From Flavobacterium sp. MK4S-17 (GTDB lineage: Bacteria > Bacteroidota > Bacteroidia > Flavobacteriales > Flavobacteriaceae), in assembly GCF_009848495.1 (NCBI RefSeq), contig NZ_WWEP01000011.1, positions 62,001-126,000 on the forward strand: DNA of 64,000 nucleotides, given 5' to 3'. Shown in pieces: positions 53,504 to 62,607 of this stretch. The number at the start of each line of letters is the position of its first letter. Positions within the stretch are counted from its first letter, which is position 1. The notes under the pieces are model-generated. The model saw only the letters and a list, made by a program, of their open reading frames with translations. It made no database searches and was not told where the DNA came from. Made by a program: the position numbers and the translations under genes.

Positions 53504-54868
53504 TTATTTTATAGCCAGCTTGTGAGTATGGCTGTTATTTTGTGTATCGGTTATAAACAGCATGTACATGCCTGCCGGCAGGCTACCGGTATTTATAGTA
53601 GTTAGCTCACCCTGCTTTTTTTCAATCAGAAGCTTGCCGCTAAGGTCATATATTTCTGCTTTTACAGCACTGATGCCATTTTGAGGATTTATATTTACAA
53701 TATGTGATGCGGGATTAGGGTAAATAGTAAAAGCATTTTTTGTAAATGAAGCCCTGCTCATGGAGTTGTCTTTAATCCTGTAAATATTATCACTGCTGTT
53801 CCCGCCTATATATAATTCTCCATTTATATCTTCGCCAAAAACTGTAAAACCCTGCCCGGAAAATTCATCGCTGTAGGCAATGGTTCCGTTACTGTCTATC
53901 ACGCCAATTTTGTCATTGCAATAATCAGCAAAAAGATATTTGCCCTGAAGGTTAGGATAAATACTGCCGGTATAAACATACCCCCCGGTAATTGAGCAGC
54001 CTCCTGTTGCACTGTGTGAATATACGGCAAAAGGCATGGTGTAGGATGAGGCAGGGCCGCATCCGCCTGTACTATATACCGAATTACCTTCATAACACTT
54101 CCAGCCAAAATTTAACCCTGCGGTTAAAGGGCTTACAACCCTGTTGATTTCTTCTACAGCATTTTGCCCCACATCCGCAATCCAAAGGTCGCCGTTTAGC
54201 CTGTTGAATGAAAACTTCCAGGCGTTGCGCAGCCCTATGGCCCATATTTCATCAGCACCATTAGTGCCCACATATGGATTTGTAGCAGGGCTGCTATACG
54301 GTGAGCCATTGTCAACATCCAGACGGAGCATTTTGCCTAAAAGGGAATTTATATTTTGCGCATTATTTTGCGGGTCTCCGCCACTGCCGCCATCTCCCAT
54401 GGAAATATACAGGTATCCGTCCGGCCCAAAGCGTATGCATCCGCCATTGTGGTTGGAATAGGGCTGATCTACAGTCAGCAGTATTGTTGCGCTGCCGGAA
54501 TTGGCAATATCAGGGTTGCTGCTGACAGAGTAACGTGCAATAACAGTATCGCCCGAAGTGTTGGTATAGTTAATATAAAAATAACCGTTGGTTGTATAAT
54601 CAGGGTGAAAGGCAAGCCCTAAAAGCCCCCTTTCGCCACCGCTTGATATTAATGTTGATACATTAAGAAAAGGTGTGCTGTTAACGGTGCCGTCTGTATT
54701 TACAATTTTTATCCTTCCTGTTTGCTCGGCAACAAAGAGCCTGCTGTCACCCGCATGCGCAATTTCAACAGGATTGGTAATATTTTGGGCAAATAGTTCA
54801 ATGTCTATTTCCTGCGCGTGGGAAAAGGCTGAAATGATAATAAAAAGGCAGAGTAATTTTGTTTTCAT
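53504..54868 (-). CDS. PQQ-dependent sugar dehydrogenase-like protein exported by T9SS
   Basis: A 454-residue protein. After a signal peptide (MKTKLLCLFIIISAFSHAQ) comes a six-bladed glucose/sorbosone dehydrogenase domain (about 30-365): RLFVAEQTGRIKIV, GLLGLAFHPDY, NHNGGCIRFGPDGYLYISMGDGG, EIWAIGLRNAWKFSF. The NHNGG block and the following DGG are the cofactor and calcium region of this family. The C-terminal 75 residues are a T9SS type A sorting domain (YPNPASHIVNI, SLPAGMYMLFITD). It is probably a secreted enzyme oxidising sugars or polyols, although PQQ use has not been shown for all members. It is monocistronic. Confidence 0.88.
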   Translation of the reverse strand: MKTKLLCLFIIISAFSHAQEIDIELFAQNITNPVEIAHAGDSRLFVAEQTGRIKIVNTDGTVNSTPFLNVSTLISSGGERGLLGLAFHPDYTTNGYFYINYTNTSGDTVIARYSVSSNPDIANSGSATILLTVDQPYSNHNGGCIRFGPDGYLYISMGDGGSGGDPQNNAQNINSLLGKMLRLDVDNGSPYSSPATNPYVGTNGADEIWAIGLRNAWKFSFNRLNGDLWIADVGQNAVEEINRVVSPLTAGLNFGWKCYEGNSVYSTGGCGPASSYTMPFAVYSHSATGGCSITGGYVYTGSIYPNLQGKYLFADYCNDKIGVIDSNGTIAYSDEFSGQGFTVFGEDINGELYIGGNSSDNIYRIKDNSMSRASFTKNAFTIYPNPASHIVNINPQNGISAVKAEIYDLSGKLLIEKKQGELTTINTGSLPAGMYMLFITDTQNNSHTHKLAIK

Positions 54869-54940
54869 AGCTGGTTGTTTATTAAGTTGTTAAAGGTAAA
54901 TTTAACTATTAAAATAATAAAACCGCTACAGTAAACCTGC

Positions 54941-56938
54941 TTAAAAAGCTTTTTGTGTTAAATTTAACAGGAACTCATTGATTTGCAATGAGTCAATTGC
55001 CTGTATGGTATCCTGCTTTAGCCTGAGCCTTCCCCTTGCAGGGCCTGTTATATTTACACGCCCGTTTTGGGATATAGTATCTTCAGGAGTTATGAGCCCC
55101 CTGCGCAGCATGAGCTTTTTAATGTATTCATCATGCTTAACGGCATAATCCTTCAGCATTCCCTTACTGTTAAAACGCCACATAAAACCTTTTGGGCGTG
55201 GTATTATACTAGCCAGGTAAATACTTTCATCCAATGAAAGAAGCACGGGTGGTTTTTGGAAATAATAGTTGGAAGCCTCACCAATGCCATATACATCAGG
55301 TCCCCATTCTATAACATTAAAATATACTTCCAGCATGCGCTGTTTGCTCACTATGCGATTATTTTCCAGTATATAAACTAATAATATTTCTTCCAGCTTG
55401 CGCGATAGTGTTTTTTCGCGTGTAAGGAAAACATTTTTTACAAGCTGCATGCTTATGGTACTGGCACCGCGGGCAAATTTTTTTGTCTTAATGTTTTTTA
55501 TAATGCTTTGCTTAAAGGCCTCATTAATAAAGCCCCTGTGTGAAAAGAAAGAAGGATCCTCGCTTGTAAGAACTGCATTAACCAGGTATTGCGGTATCTG
55601 TTCATAAGAAGTGTAATAAGGGTTTTCCGGGCCTACAATTACAGGGCGCAGTTTTTGCCCGTTTTCTGTGGCACGATAGGTAAATGTACCATTAAGTTTA
55701 TTAAGGTCGGCAGCGCCATATTTAATTATTTTTAATCCATCTTTTTTCAGGCTGCTGTCAAAAACCAGCTCTGAAGGTTTGTTCTTATTATACTTAAAAT
55801 CCAGGTTATAGGTAAAGCTTCCTTCAGCCACCATACCTTCAAAATTAGTAAAAAGCCCTTCGGGTAAAGATGTTATAAAATCCTGCGCCTGCATTTTGGG
55901 TATGTTTGCCTTCAGCTCATAAATGGTATCCTGTGCAACATCATAACGGGCAAAAGGCGTAACCGCAATTTTATTAAGCCGTGCTGAAGACGTGCTGTCC
56001 AGCATAATAAAATCGGGGCCGAAAAGGAAATGGTAATCAAAGCGCGCTTCCTTTATCACAACATCCTTTTTGGCAATTTTAGGATGGTTTACCATAAAGT
56101 TTTTTATAGCGGCAAAACCATCTACATGAAGCTCATCGCCACTCATGTCAATATTTTGTACATTAACATGAATAGAATCAAATGCTGATTGCAGCCCATA
56201 CCTTGCTTTTAAATAAGGCAGGCGAATTTGTGAAGTATCGGTATTAAAAAATTTGAGGTCGGCTTGCTTATTACGTGGGTCAGCCATTCCTTTTACCTTC
56301 CATGCCTGCGTGCTGTCATTTTCCTTAACCACAAAAGATGATTCCAGGTTTTTATCAGCAAGTGAAAGCTGTGTAAGGTTGATACTTACCTTCCTGCCCA
56401 TATCATCCATCCGCAGGGTAAGGTTTTGCAACGCCATGTCAGTCGGTATAAGGTTAAGGCCCCGGTGCAGGAGCCTGTAAGCTTTTTTTGCAATATTCTG
56501 CTCCTTGCCGTCAGTAGTTGTAGTATTGCTGTCTGTTTTAGAAGATTTTAAAAAGGCATCAAAGTTTTTGCCTTTGCTGTTTTTTACAAATTGTATATAT
56601 CCATCTTCCATTTCCAGTGTGCCAAGCTGTAACTCACCTATCAGCAGCTTAGAAATATTAACATCTGTTTTAATACTTTTTATATCGAGAAGTGTATCGG
56701 CCTTTTTGGGTACTATGGAAATATCCTGCATTTCAATGCGTGAAAAACCTTTAAATGAAGCTGCCTTTACAGTAAAGCTGCTGTTGTAGCGGCTTTCCAT
56801 TTTCTCGGAAACCTTTGCAATAATTTTTTGCAGTGCCATATTACGGAAAGCAAAAAAGCCGGCAAAAGCCAGCATTATTATCACCGCTGCTGTTATCAGC
56901 AGCCTTAAAGCTATTTTTCTGTAATTTATTTTTCGCAT
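54941..56938 (-). CDS. Membrane protein with AsmA-like region and GT51 peptidoglycan transglycosylase
   Basis: A 665-residue protein. One N-terminal transmembrane helix (about 9-31) is followed by a region of about 400 residues with AsmA/DUF-like beta-rich sequence. A GT51 domain lies at about 435-605, with the catalytic glutamate E460 in LTSEDPSFFSHRGF and the motif KFARGASTISMQLVKN. There is no transpeptidase domain, so it would only polymerise glycan strands, like MtgA. The long N-terminal extension is not part of a normal MtgA. Last gene of the six-gene minus-strand unit; it starts three bases after radA. Confidence 0.84.
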   Translation of the reverse strand: MRKINYRKIALRLLITAAVIIMLAFAGFFAFRNMALQKIIAKVSEKMESRYNSSFTVKAASFKGFSRIEMQDISIVPKKADTLLDIKSIKTDVNISKLLIGELQLGTLEMEDGYIQFVKNSKGKNFDAFLKSSKTDSNTTTTDGKEQNIAKKAYRLLHRGLNLIPTDMALQNLTLRMDDMGRKVSINLTQLSLADKNLESSFVVKENDSTQAWKVKGMADPRNKQADLKFFNTDTSQIRLPYLKARYGLQSAFDSIHVNVQNIDMSGDELHVDGFAAIKNFMVNHPKIAKKDVVIKEARFDYHFLFGPDFIMLDSTSSARLNKIAVTPFARYDVAQDTIYELKANIPKMQAQDFITSLPEGLFTNFEGMVAEGSFTYNLDFKYNKNKPSELVFDSSLKKDGLKIIKYGAADLNKLNGTFTYRATENGQKLRPVIVGPENPYYTSYEQIPQYLVNAVLTSEDPSFFSHRGFINEAFKQSIIKNIKTKKFARGASTISMQLVKNVFLTREKTLSRKLEEILLVYILENNRIVSKQRMLEVYFNVIEWGPDVYGIGEASNYYFQKPPVLLSLDESIYLASIIPRPKGFMWRFNSKGMLKDYAVKHDEYIKKLMLRRGLITPEDTISQNGRVNITGPARGRLRLKQDTIQAIDSLQINEFLLNLTQKAF

Positions 56939-56941
56939 GCT

Positions 56942-58303
56942 TTAGCCGAAAAGGTGGCCGGCAACATCTTCAATTTTGGCCACCTGTTTAATTTCAATGA
57001 GGGTGTTTTTCAATGAAATTTTATTATACTTAGATACAAAAATAGTAGAAAAACCTAACTTTTCAGCCTCCAGTATGCGTTGCTCCACACGGTTAACAGG
57101 TCGTATTTCACCTGAAAGCCCTATTTCTCCTGCAAAACAAATACCTTTTTCTACTGCAATATCTTCGTTGCTGGATAATATAGCGGCTACTACAGCCAGG
57201 TCTATTGCAGGGTCGTCAACATTTATGCCGCCGGTAATATTTAGGAAAACGTCCTTTTGTCCCAGCCTGAAACCTGCCCTTTTTTCCAGTACTGCCAGTA
57301 TCATGTTCAGCCTTTTTGCATTATATCCTGTTGTGCTTCGCTGTGGCGTGCCATATACTGCAGAGCTGACCAGTGCCTGTATTTCAACCAATAACGGGCG
57401 CATTCCCTCCAGTGTGGTGGCTATTGCAGTACCGCTAAGTTCTTCCTCCCGGTGCGAAATAAGTATTTCCGAAGGGTTGGCTACTTCACGAAGGCCGCTT
57501 CCCAGCATTTCATAAATGCCCAGTTCGGCAGTTGAGCCAAAACGGTTTTTTAACGAACGTAAAATGCGGTACACATGGTTGCGGTCACCCTCAAACTGTA
57601 AAACAGTATCTACCATATGTTCCAGTATTTTGGGGCCGGCAATGCTGCCGTCTTTGGTAATGTGCCCAATAAGTATTACCGGAACGTTAGTTTCCTTTGC
57701 AAATTTTATAAGTTCGGCTGTGGTTTCACGTATTTGTGAAATACTTCCTGCCGATGATTCAATATAATCGGAATGAAGCGTTTGTATCGAGTCTATAATA
57801 ACCACCTCAGGCTCCATAGCCTCTATCTGCTTGAATATGTTTTGTGTTTTGGTTTCGGTAAGGATATAGCAGTTTTCAGCCGAAGGCGTTATACGTTCGG
57901 CACGCATTTTAATTTGCTTTTGGCTCTCTTCACCTGATACATACAGCGTGCGGTAAGGCAGCTTTAATGATATTTGTAGCAGTAAAGTACTTTTACCTAT
58001 TCCTGGCTCACCGCCCAATAGTGTTAAGGAGCCGGGGACAAGGCCGCCGCCTAAAACACGGTTCAGTTCATTATCCCCTGTATTCAGCCTAAGTTCGGCA
58101 GAGGAATCAATTTCAGTAATCCTCATCGGGCGTGCAGCTTTTTTAGTGCCTGCCGCTGCCGGTTTCCATGATTGTTTTTCTTCTTTTTGTACTACTTCTT
58201 CAACTATAGTGTTCCATTCCCTGCAGGAATTGCACTGCCCCTGCCATTTAGCATACTGTGTGCCGCAATTCTGGCAAAAAAATGCCGTTTTTATTTTAGC
58301 CAT
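56942..58303 (-). CDS. radA: DNA repair protein RadA
   Basis: A 453-residue RecA-like branch-migration protein. It has a zinc finger (C10, C13, C24, C27), Walker A GEPGIGKST (98-106), the RadA-specific KNRFG motif (RSLKNRFGS), and a C-terminal Lon-protease-like domain (about 285-450; the DVFLNITGGINVDDPAIDLAV block). It aids recombinational repair by extending heteroduplex DNA. Six bases separate it from the esterase gene upstream and three from GT51 downstream. Confidence 0.96.
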   Translation of the reverse strand: MAKIKTAFFCQNCGTQYAKWQGQCNSCREWNTIVEEVVQKEEKQSWKPAAAGTKKAARPMRITEIDSSAELRLNTGDNELNRVLGGGLVPGSLTLLGGEPGIGKSTLLLQISLKLPYRTLYVSGEESQKQIKMRAERITPSAENCYILTETKTQNIFKQIEAMEPEVVIIDSIQTLHSDYIESSAGSISQIRETTAELIKFAKETNVPVILIGHITKDGSIAGPKILEHMVDTVLQFEGDRNHVYRILRSLKNRFGSTAELGIYEMLGSGLREVANPSEILISHREEELSGTAIATTLEGMRPLLVEIQALVSSAVYGTPQRSTTGYNAKRLNMILAVLEKRAGFRLGQKDVFLNITGGINVDDPAIDLAVVAAILSSNEDIAVEKGICFAGEIGLSGEIRPVNRVEQRILEAEKLGFSTIFVSKYNKISLKNTLIEIKQVAKIEDVAGHLFG

Positions 58304-58309
58304 CCGGTT

Positions 58310-59452
58310 TTAATCAATATTAAGCGATTCCGCTTTCTGCAATATAAAATCTTTTGTATAATCGCCTATGTCATTATAAGCATAAGCGTTAAGATACACC
58401 TTTTTTGCTTTATTCAGCTTACCTTTTTTCTCATAATACAGCCCTTCATAATATTCGCCAATAATAGTTTTCGGGTAACTTTTTTTCGCTATTGATGAAA
58501 GGTCTTTTAATTCATCAAAATTTCCATTTTTTATAATGGCAGCTTCTATAGCCCTAAAATCATTAAGTCTTACAGGTATATCAACACCCAGGTTTTCTTT
58601 TATGGCATCATATTTATTTTCAAGGTATTCCACATGGCCCTCCGGCATTGTTACCAGCTTTTGCTCAAACTCTGCCAGAGTAATGGGTTTGTATTGCGAA
58701 AATATATGGTACAGCGCGCTTGGTATACCATAGGTTACCAGCGAATAATGTGATGCATCCTTAAAATCATCAAACTTATAGTTAAGGGCTTTATTATCAA
58801 CTGCTTTTATACTGTCATTAAGTGTTATTATTTTTTCCCTTATAGGTTTTACGTCATCATCGGCTGTAGCCATGTAATAGTACACAGGCTTTTTAATTTC
58901 TGAAAGTGTTTTTGGAAGCCTTGTTTCCATAAAATTGGGAAGTTGCGGGCTAAAGGATACATAAGCGTTAAAAAGGGGTTTTTCCTTATACAGGAAAAAA
59001 TTAATAAATCCGGCTGTAAGGCCGTGGCCTGCAATAATTTTTAATGGGGCAATATTATATTCTTTCTCCATGTAGGGCACCAGTTCCTCACCAATAAACC
59101 TGTAAAAAAGGTCGCCTGTTCCCTGTGGCAACCCGGTTGATTCATAAGTGTCGCAGTCCTCGTCCCGTTTCTCGCCCTCCTGCTGTTCTATGCCCACAAT
59201 TATTACCTGTGGTAAGTCATCCCAATAGGAAGTGTAGGAAAGTGTCCCTGCAAACGGGTCAGTTAAATACTGCCCGTCTAAAAGTACAAGCAGCGGATAC
59301 TTTTTTTTATCTTTTTCATTGTAGCCGGAAGGGGTTACAATAGTTATTTTTCTTTTTGAGCCAAGCAGGCGCGATTCCAACTCCTCTGTCAGCTTTTGGG
59401 GAAAAGCCAAAGACGAAGCCAGTAATAGCAGTAATAAAAGTTTGTATTTCAT
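58310..59452 (-). CDS. Alpha/beta-hydrolase-fold esterase-like protein lacking the nucleophile serine
   Basis: About 380 residues from the ATG at 59452, which starts a signal peptide (MKYKLLLLLLLASSLAFPQ). The frame extends 45 codons further upstream into the flippase gene, without a signal. It has the esterase-D/Fes-like pattern (ITIVTPSGYNEKDKKKYPLLVLLDGQY). The nucleophile elbow reads GHGLTAG (142-148) where GxSxG is expected, so Ser is replaced by Gly. Two C-terminal TPR-like helices follow (about 310-370). It may be non-catalytic or use another residue. It lies in the panC-to-GT51 unit. Confidence 0.78.
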   Translation of the reverse strand: MKYKLLLLLLLASSLAFPQKLTEELESRLLGSKRKITIVTPSGYNEKDKKKYPLLVLLDGQYLTDPFAGTLSYTSYWDDLPQVIIVGIEQQEGEKRDEDCDTYESTGLPQGTGDLFYRFIGEELVPYMEKEYNIAPLKIIAGHGLTAGFINFFLYKEKPLFNAYVSFSPQLPNFMETRLPKTLSEIKKPVYYYMATADDDVKPIREKIITLNDSIKAVDNKALNYKFDDFKDASHYSLVTYGIPSALYHIFSQYKPITLAEFEQKLVTMPEGHVEYLENKYDAIKENLGVDIPVRLNDFRAIEAAIIKNGNFDELKDLSSIAKKSYPKTIIGEYYEGLYYEKKGKLNKAKKVYLNAYAYNDIGDYTKDFILQKAESLNID

Positions 59453-59496
59453 GGTGTTACGGTTACGTAATATGTAATGCCGGGGAAAGGTAGCAA

Positions 59497-60459
59497 TTAT
59501 TTTTTTCTGTAAAGTAAAGGCAATAATAAAAATGAAAGCCCGCCTAAAAAAATAATCAGCCCTATTTGAGATGTCCATACAATCCACCCGAACGCTGTGC
59601 CGGCCTCTTCGGGAATACCATACAGCGCAAGCACTGCACTGATTGCAAACGGGAAAACCCCAAAGCCGCTATTGGTAAAGGTTATGGCAAGGCTGCCTAT
59701 TACAAAAGCCACCGCTACAGTGCCTATACCAAGGCCTGCTGTGCCAGGCAGGGCAAATATTGTTACATAAAACATTATTATATAGCATGCCCATATGTAT
59801 AACGAAAGCAAAAGAAAAGGCCACTTGCTACGCATTTTAAAAACACTTAAAACACCTTCGGTAAGCCCTGATACTTTTATTTTTAATTTTTGCAGCCATG
59901 CTGCTTTGGAATACATATAGAAAAGCATGGAGCCCAAAAATAATATGCCGGCAATACAGCCATAAAATAACAACTTTTCATAAGGCACATTTTCAGAAAG
60001 GTAGTCCTGGAGTGTGCTGAATTGCAGTATAATGGTGCCCGCCATGCAGGCGAGGAGTATAAAAAGGTCGACCACCCTTTCGGAAATAATAGTGCCGAAA
60101 CCTTTATCAAAAGGTATATCCCTGTAGTTTTTTAATACTATGGCACGGCTCACCTCACCGGAGCGGGGTATGGTTGTATTCATAAAATAACCAATACATA
60201 CAGCAAAAAAGTTAAGTGTAAAAGGCGATTGGTATCCTAAGTGCTCTAATGTATAACGCCACCTGTAGGCACGGGCTATAAAACCGGTAAGCCCTATAAA
60301 GAGCGAAAGGTAAATGTAAGTATAGTCAGCGTTTTTAAAATAGCTGTATATTTCGTCAATCTGTTGGGCCGTATAGCTGTTATAAGTATATATAATTAAA
60401 AAAACTCCCAGCAGCAGTGGGAGTAGTATACTTATTATCTTGGATACGGTTTTATTCAA
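59497..60459 (-). CDS. Flippase-like membrane protein (UPF0104/LPG synthase TM family)
   Basis: A 320-residue protein with eight or so hydrophobic helices. It has the family's conserved blocks RAYRWRYTLEHLG, GYFMNTTIPRSGEVSRAIVL and FGTIISERVVDL. This is the transmembrane module also found in MprF lysyl-phosphatidylglycerol flippases, without a synthase domain. It probably moves a lipid or glycolipid across the inner membrane, but no substrate is known. It starts one base after panD's stop. Confidence 0.83.
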   Translation of the reverse strand: MNKTVSKIISILLPLLLGVFLIIYTYNSYTAQQIDEIYSYFKNADYTYIYLSLFIGLTGFIARAYRWRYTLEHLGYQSPFTLNFFAVCIGYFMNTTIPRSGEVSRAIVLKNYRDIPFDKGFGTIISERVVDLFILLACMAGTIILQFSTLQDYLSENVPYEKLLFYGCIAGILFLGSMLFYMYSKAAWLQKLKIKVSGLTEGVLSVFKMRSKWPFLLLSLYIWACYIIMFYVTIFALPGTAGLGIGTVAVAFVIGSLAITFTNSGFGVFPFAISAVLALYGIPEEAGTAFGWIVWTSQIGLIIFLGGLSFLLLPLLYRKK

Positions 60460-60460
60460 A

Positions 60461-60811
60461 TCAGGTCAGCGAATTGTCTTTTTCGTTAGGAAAAACAATA
60501 GAGGGCTTAAAGGATTTTGCTTCTTCAAAATCAAGTATGCCATATGATATAATTATAATAATATCCCCTTTTTGCACTTTTCTTGCCGCAGGGCCGTTAA
60601 GTGTAATTTCGCCACTGTTCCTGTTACCTTTAATAACATAAGTTTCCAGCCTTTCGCCATTATTAATGTTTACTATAGAAACTTTTTCCCCTTCAATAAT
60701 ATTGGCGGCTTCCATCAATGCCTCGTCAATGGTGATACTGCCTATATAGTTTAAATCAGCTCCAGTCACCGTAACACGATGAATCTTGGACTTTACAACT
60801 TGAATTTGCAT
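60461..60811 (-). CDS. panD: Aspartate 1-decarboxylase
   Basis: A 116-residue pyruvoyl enzyme. The processing site is Gly24-Ser25 in [31 protein letters not shown] and [20 protein letters not shown] supply the active-site residues of the family. It makes beta-alanine from aspartate for pantothenate and CoA. The length is normal. It lies 13 bases after panC, and the flippase gene follows after one base. Confidence 0.96.
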   Translation of the reverse strand: MQIQVVKSKIHRVTVTGADLNYIGSITIDEALMEAANIIEGEKVSIVNINNGERLETYVIKGNRNSGEITLNGPAARKVQKGDIIIIISYGILDFEEAKSFKPSIVFPNEKDNSLT

Positions 60812-60824
60812 GGCGCAAAGGTAG

Positions 60825-61670
60825 TTAATTTAATGAAATATTATCAATAAGGCGTATGCCATTTATATATACTGCAATGAAAGCCCGCTGCTTGCCGTTT
60901 TTGGCCGCAGTTGCAGGCAGTAAAGTTTCTTCGTCGGCTATTTCAAAATATTCAACCATAAAATCAGGATGGCCGGAAAATGCAGTGCTTACATATTTTT
61001 TTGCGGCATCTTCCCCCTCATTCCGGTAAATGGTTTTAGCTTCAGCAAGAATTTTATATATAACCGAAGCTTCATTTCTTTCCTGCTCTGTAAGCCTTTG
61101 GTTTCGCGAACTCATGGCAAGCCCGTTGGGTTCCCTGGAAATAGGGCAGCCTACAATATTTACAGGGATATTATAATTTTTAACCAGCCTGCGCACAATT
61201 TGCAGCTGCTGAAAATCCTTTTCACCAAAATAAGCATTGTCAGGCTCCACTATTTCAAACAATTTTTTTACGATAGTGCCTACGCCGTCAAAATGCCCTG
61301 GGCGGTGGCTGCCCTCCATTTGGTTTTCCAGCCCGCCAAATTCGAAATTGCCCGACTGTGTCCTGCCTTCATACATTTCATCTACCGTTGGGGCAAACAC
61401 TATTATATTTTCGTTAACCGATTGTATCTTTTTTACATCATCATCCAGTGTGCGAGGGTACTTTTCAAGGTCTTCGGGGTTGTTAAACTGTGTGGGGTTT
61501 ACAAAAATACTTATTACAGTAATAGTATTATTTGCTGCCGAAGCCTCTAAAAGAGAGAGATGGCCTTTGTGTAAAGCCCCCATTGTGGGCACAAAACCAA
61601 TGGTGGCATTTGCTTTTTTGTGCTCAGACAAAAGCGCCTTTAACCCGGCTTTGTTATTGAAAATGAGCAT
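60825..61670 (-). CDS. panC: Pantoate--beta-alanine ligase
   Basis: A 281-residue enzyme of the nucleotidyltransferase fold with the HIGH-like motif [11 protein letters not shown] near residue 31, the segment [17 protein letters not shown], and AMSSRNQRL (KMSKS-like). It joins pantoate and beta-alanine with ATP to pantothenate. It heads the six-gene minus-strand unit and its product uses the beta-alanine made by the next gene. The start is divergent from the glycogen-synthase-like gene. Confidence 0.96.
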   Translation of the reverse strand: MLIFNNKAGLKALLSEHKKANATIGFVPTMGALHKGHLSLLEASAANNTITVISIFVNPTQFNNPEDLEKYPRTLDDDVKKIQSVNENIIVFAPTVDEMYEGRTQSGNFEFGGLENQMEGSHRPGHFDGVGTIVKKLFEIVEPDNAYFGEKDFQQLQIVRRLVKNYNIPVNIVGCPISREPNGLAMSSRNQRLTEQERNEASVIYKILAEAKTIYRNEGEDAAKKYVSTAFSGHPDFMVEYFEIADEETLLPATAAKNGKQRAFIAVYINGIRLIDNISLN

Positions 61671-61693
61671 TAATTTATAATTAAAATTTGAAG

Positions 61694-61701
61694 CAAAATT
61701 A
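61694..61701 (-). promoter_or_regulatory. Candidate -7 element for panC
   Basis: On the minus strand this reads TAATTTTG, with a predicted leader of about 18 bases to the panC ATG. No TTG at -33. Confidence 0.38.
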
Positions 61702-61732
61702 ATATTTTAGTTATAAACTGCGTAAAATTGTT

Positions 61733-61740
61733 TAATTTTG
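61733..61740 (+). promoter_or_regulatory. Candidate -7 element for the glycogen-synthase-like gene
   Basis: TAATTTTG, about 40 bases upstream of the ATG at 61781; the -33 position reads TTA. A second TAATTTTG at 61770-61777 is too close to the ATG to serve it. Confidence 0.4.
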
Positions 61741-61780
61741 CGTGTTTTTTGTACCCAAATTAAAAAATTTAATTTTGAAG

Positions 61781-62587
61781 ATGGAGGATAAGAGGATATT
61801 ATATGTATCATCTGAAGTAGTGCCGTATTTGGCTGAAAATGAAGTTTCTTTAATGTCGTATGATGTGCCCAAAATGATAAATGACCAGGGAGGGCAAATC
61901 AGGATTTTCATGCCGCGTTATGGAAATATAAATGAAAGGAGGCACCAGTTGCACGAGGTTATCCGGCTATCAGGGATGAATTTGGTGGTAAATGATATGG
62001 ATATGCCGCTGATAATAAAGGTGGCTTCTATACCAAAGGAAAGGATACAGGTATATTTTATTGATAACGACGAATATTTTAAAAGGAAGGCTACTTTTAC
62101 TGATGAAGACGGGGTGTTATACCCTGATAATGACGAACGTGCAATATTTTTTGCCAAAGGTGTTGTGGAAACAGTAAAGAAACTAAACTGGGTTCCCGAT
62201 ATTATTCATGTTCATGGATGGATGGCAGCCATGCTGCCGGTTTATATGAAGCATTACTACAAGGATGAGGCGCTGTTTGCCGATACCAAAATAGTTACAT
62301 CGGTTTACGGACAGTCATTTGACGGTACGCTTGATAAGGATATGCTGAAAAAGGTAACCTTTGATGATATACCGGAAAGTGATGTAAAATACCTTGCCGA
62401 GCCCGGTTATGAAAATATACTTAAAGCATCCATAGCCCATTCTGATGCTGTGATTATAGCATCTGAAAACCTGTCTGACAGCCTTGATAAATTTATCAGG
62501 GACTTAGGAAAACCATTCCTGGAGTTCCAGCCAAAAGATAAATTTGCAGAGGCATATACTAATTTCTACAGAAATCAGGTTTTATAA
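61781..62587 (+). CDS. Glycogen/starch synthase N-domain-like protein
   Basis: A protein of 268 residues from the ATG at 61781 (MEDKRILYVSSEVVPYL); the 61742 ATG would add 13 residues. It matches the GT5 N-terminal domain (IRIFMPRYGNINERRHQLHEV, DIIHVHGWMAAMLPVYMK, TKIVTSVYGQSFDG). It stops where the C-terminal GT-B nucleotide-sugar domain should begin, and the usual KxGGL motif near the N-terminus is replaced by AENEVSL. A working glycogen synthase needs both parts, so this may have another function. It is followed after 20 bases by a DUF4270 lipoprotein gene, a pair that I recall as conserved in Flavobacteriia. Confidence 0.83.
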   Translation: MEDKRILYVSSEVVPYLAENEVSLMSYDVPKMINDQGGQIRIFMPRYGNINERRHQLHEVIRLSGMNLVVNDMDMPLIIKVASIPKERIQVYFIDNDEYFKRKATFTDEDGVLYPDNDERAIFFAKGVVETVKKLNWVPDIIHVHGWMAAMLPVYMKHYYKDEALFADTKIVTSVYGQSFDGTLDKDMLKKVTFDDIPESDVKYLAEPGYENILKASIAHSDAVIIASENLSDSLDKFIRDLGKPFLEFQPKDKFAEAYTNFYRNQVL

Positions 62588-62607
62588 CAAACGTTTAAAA
62601 AAAATAT

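Noticed and set aside
60969..61550. Plus-strand open frame of 193 codons
   Set aside because: It is antisense to panC, whose motifs are complete; no domain was recognised.
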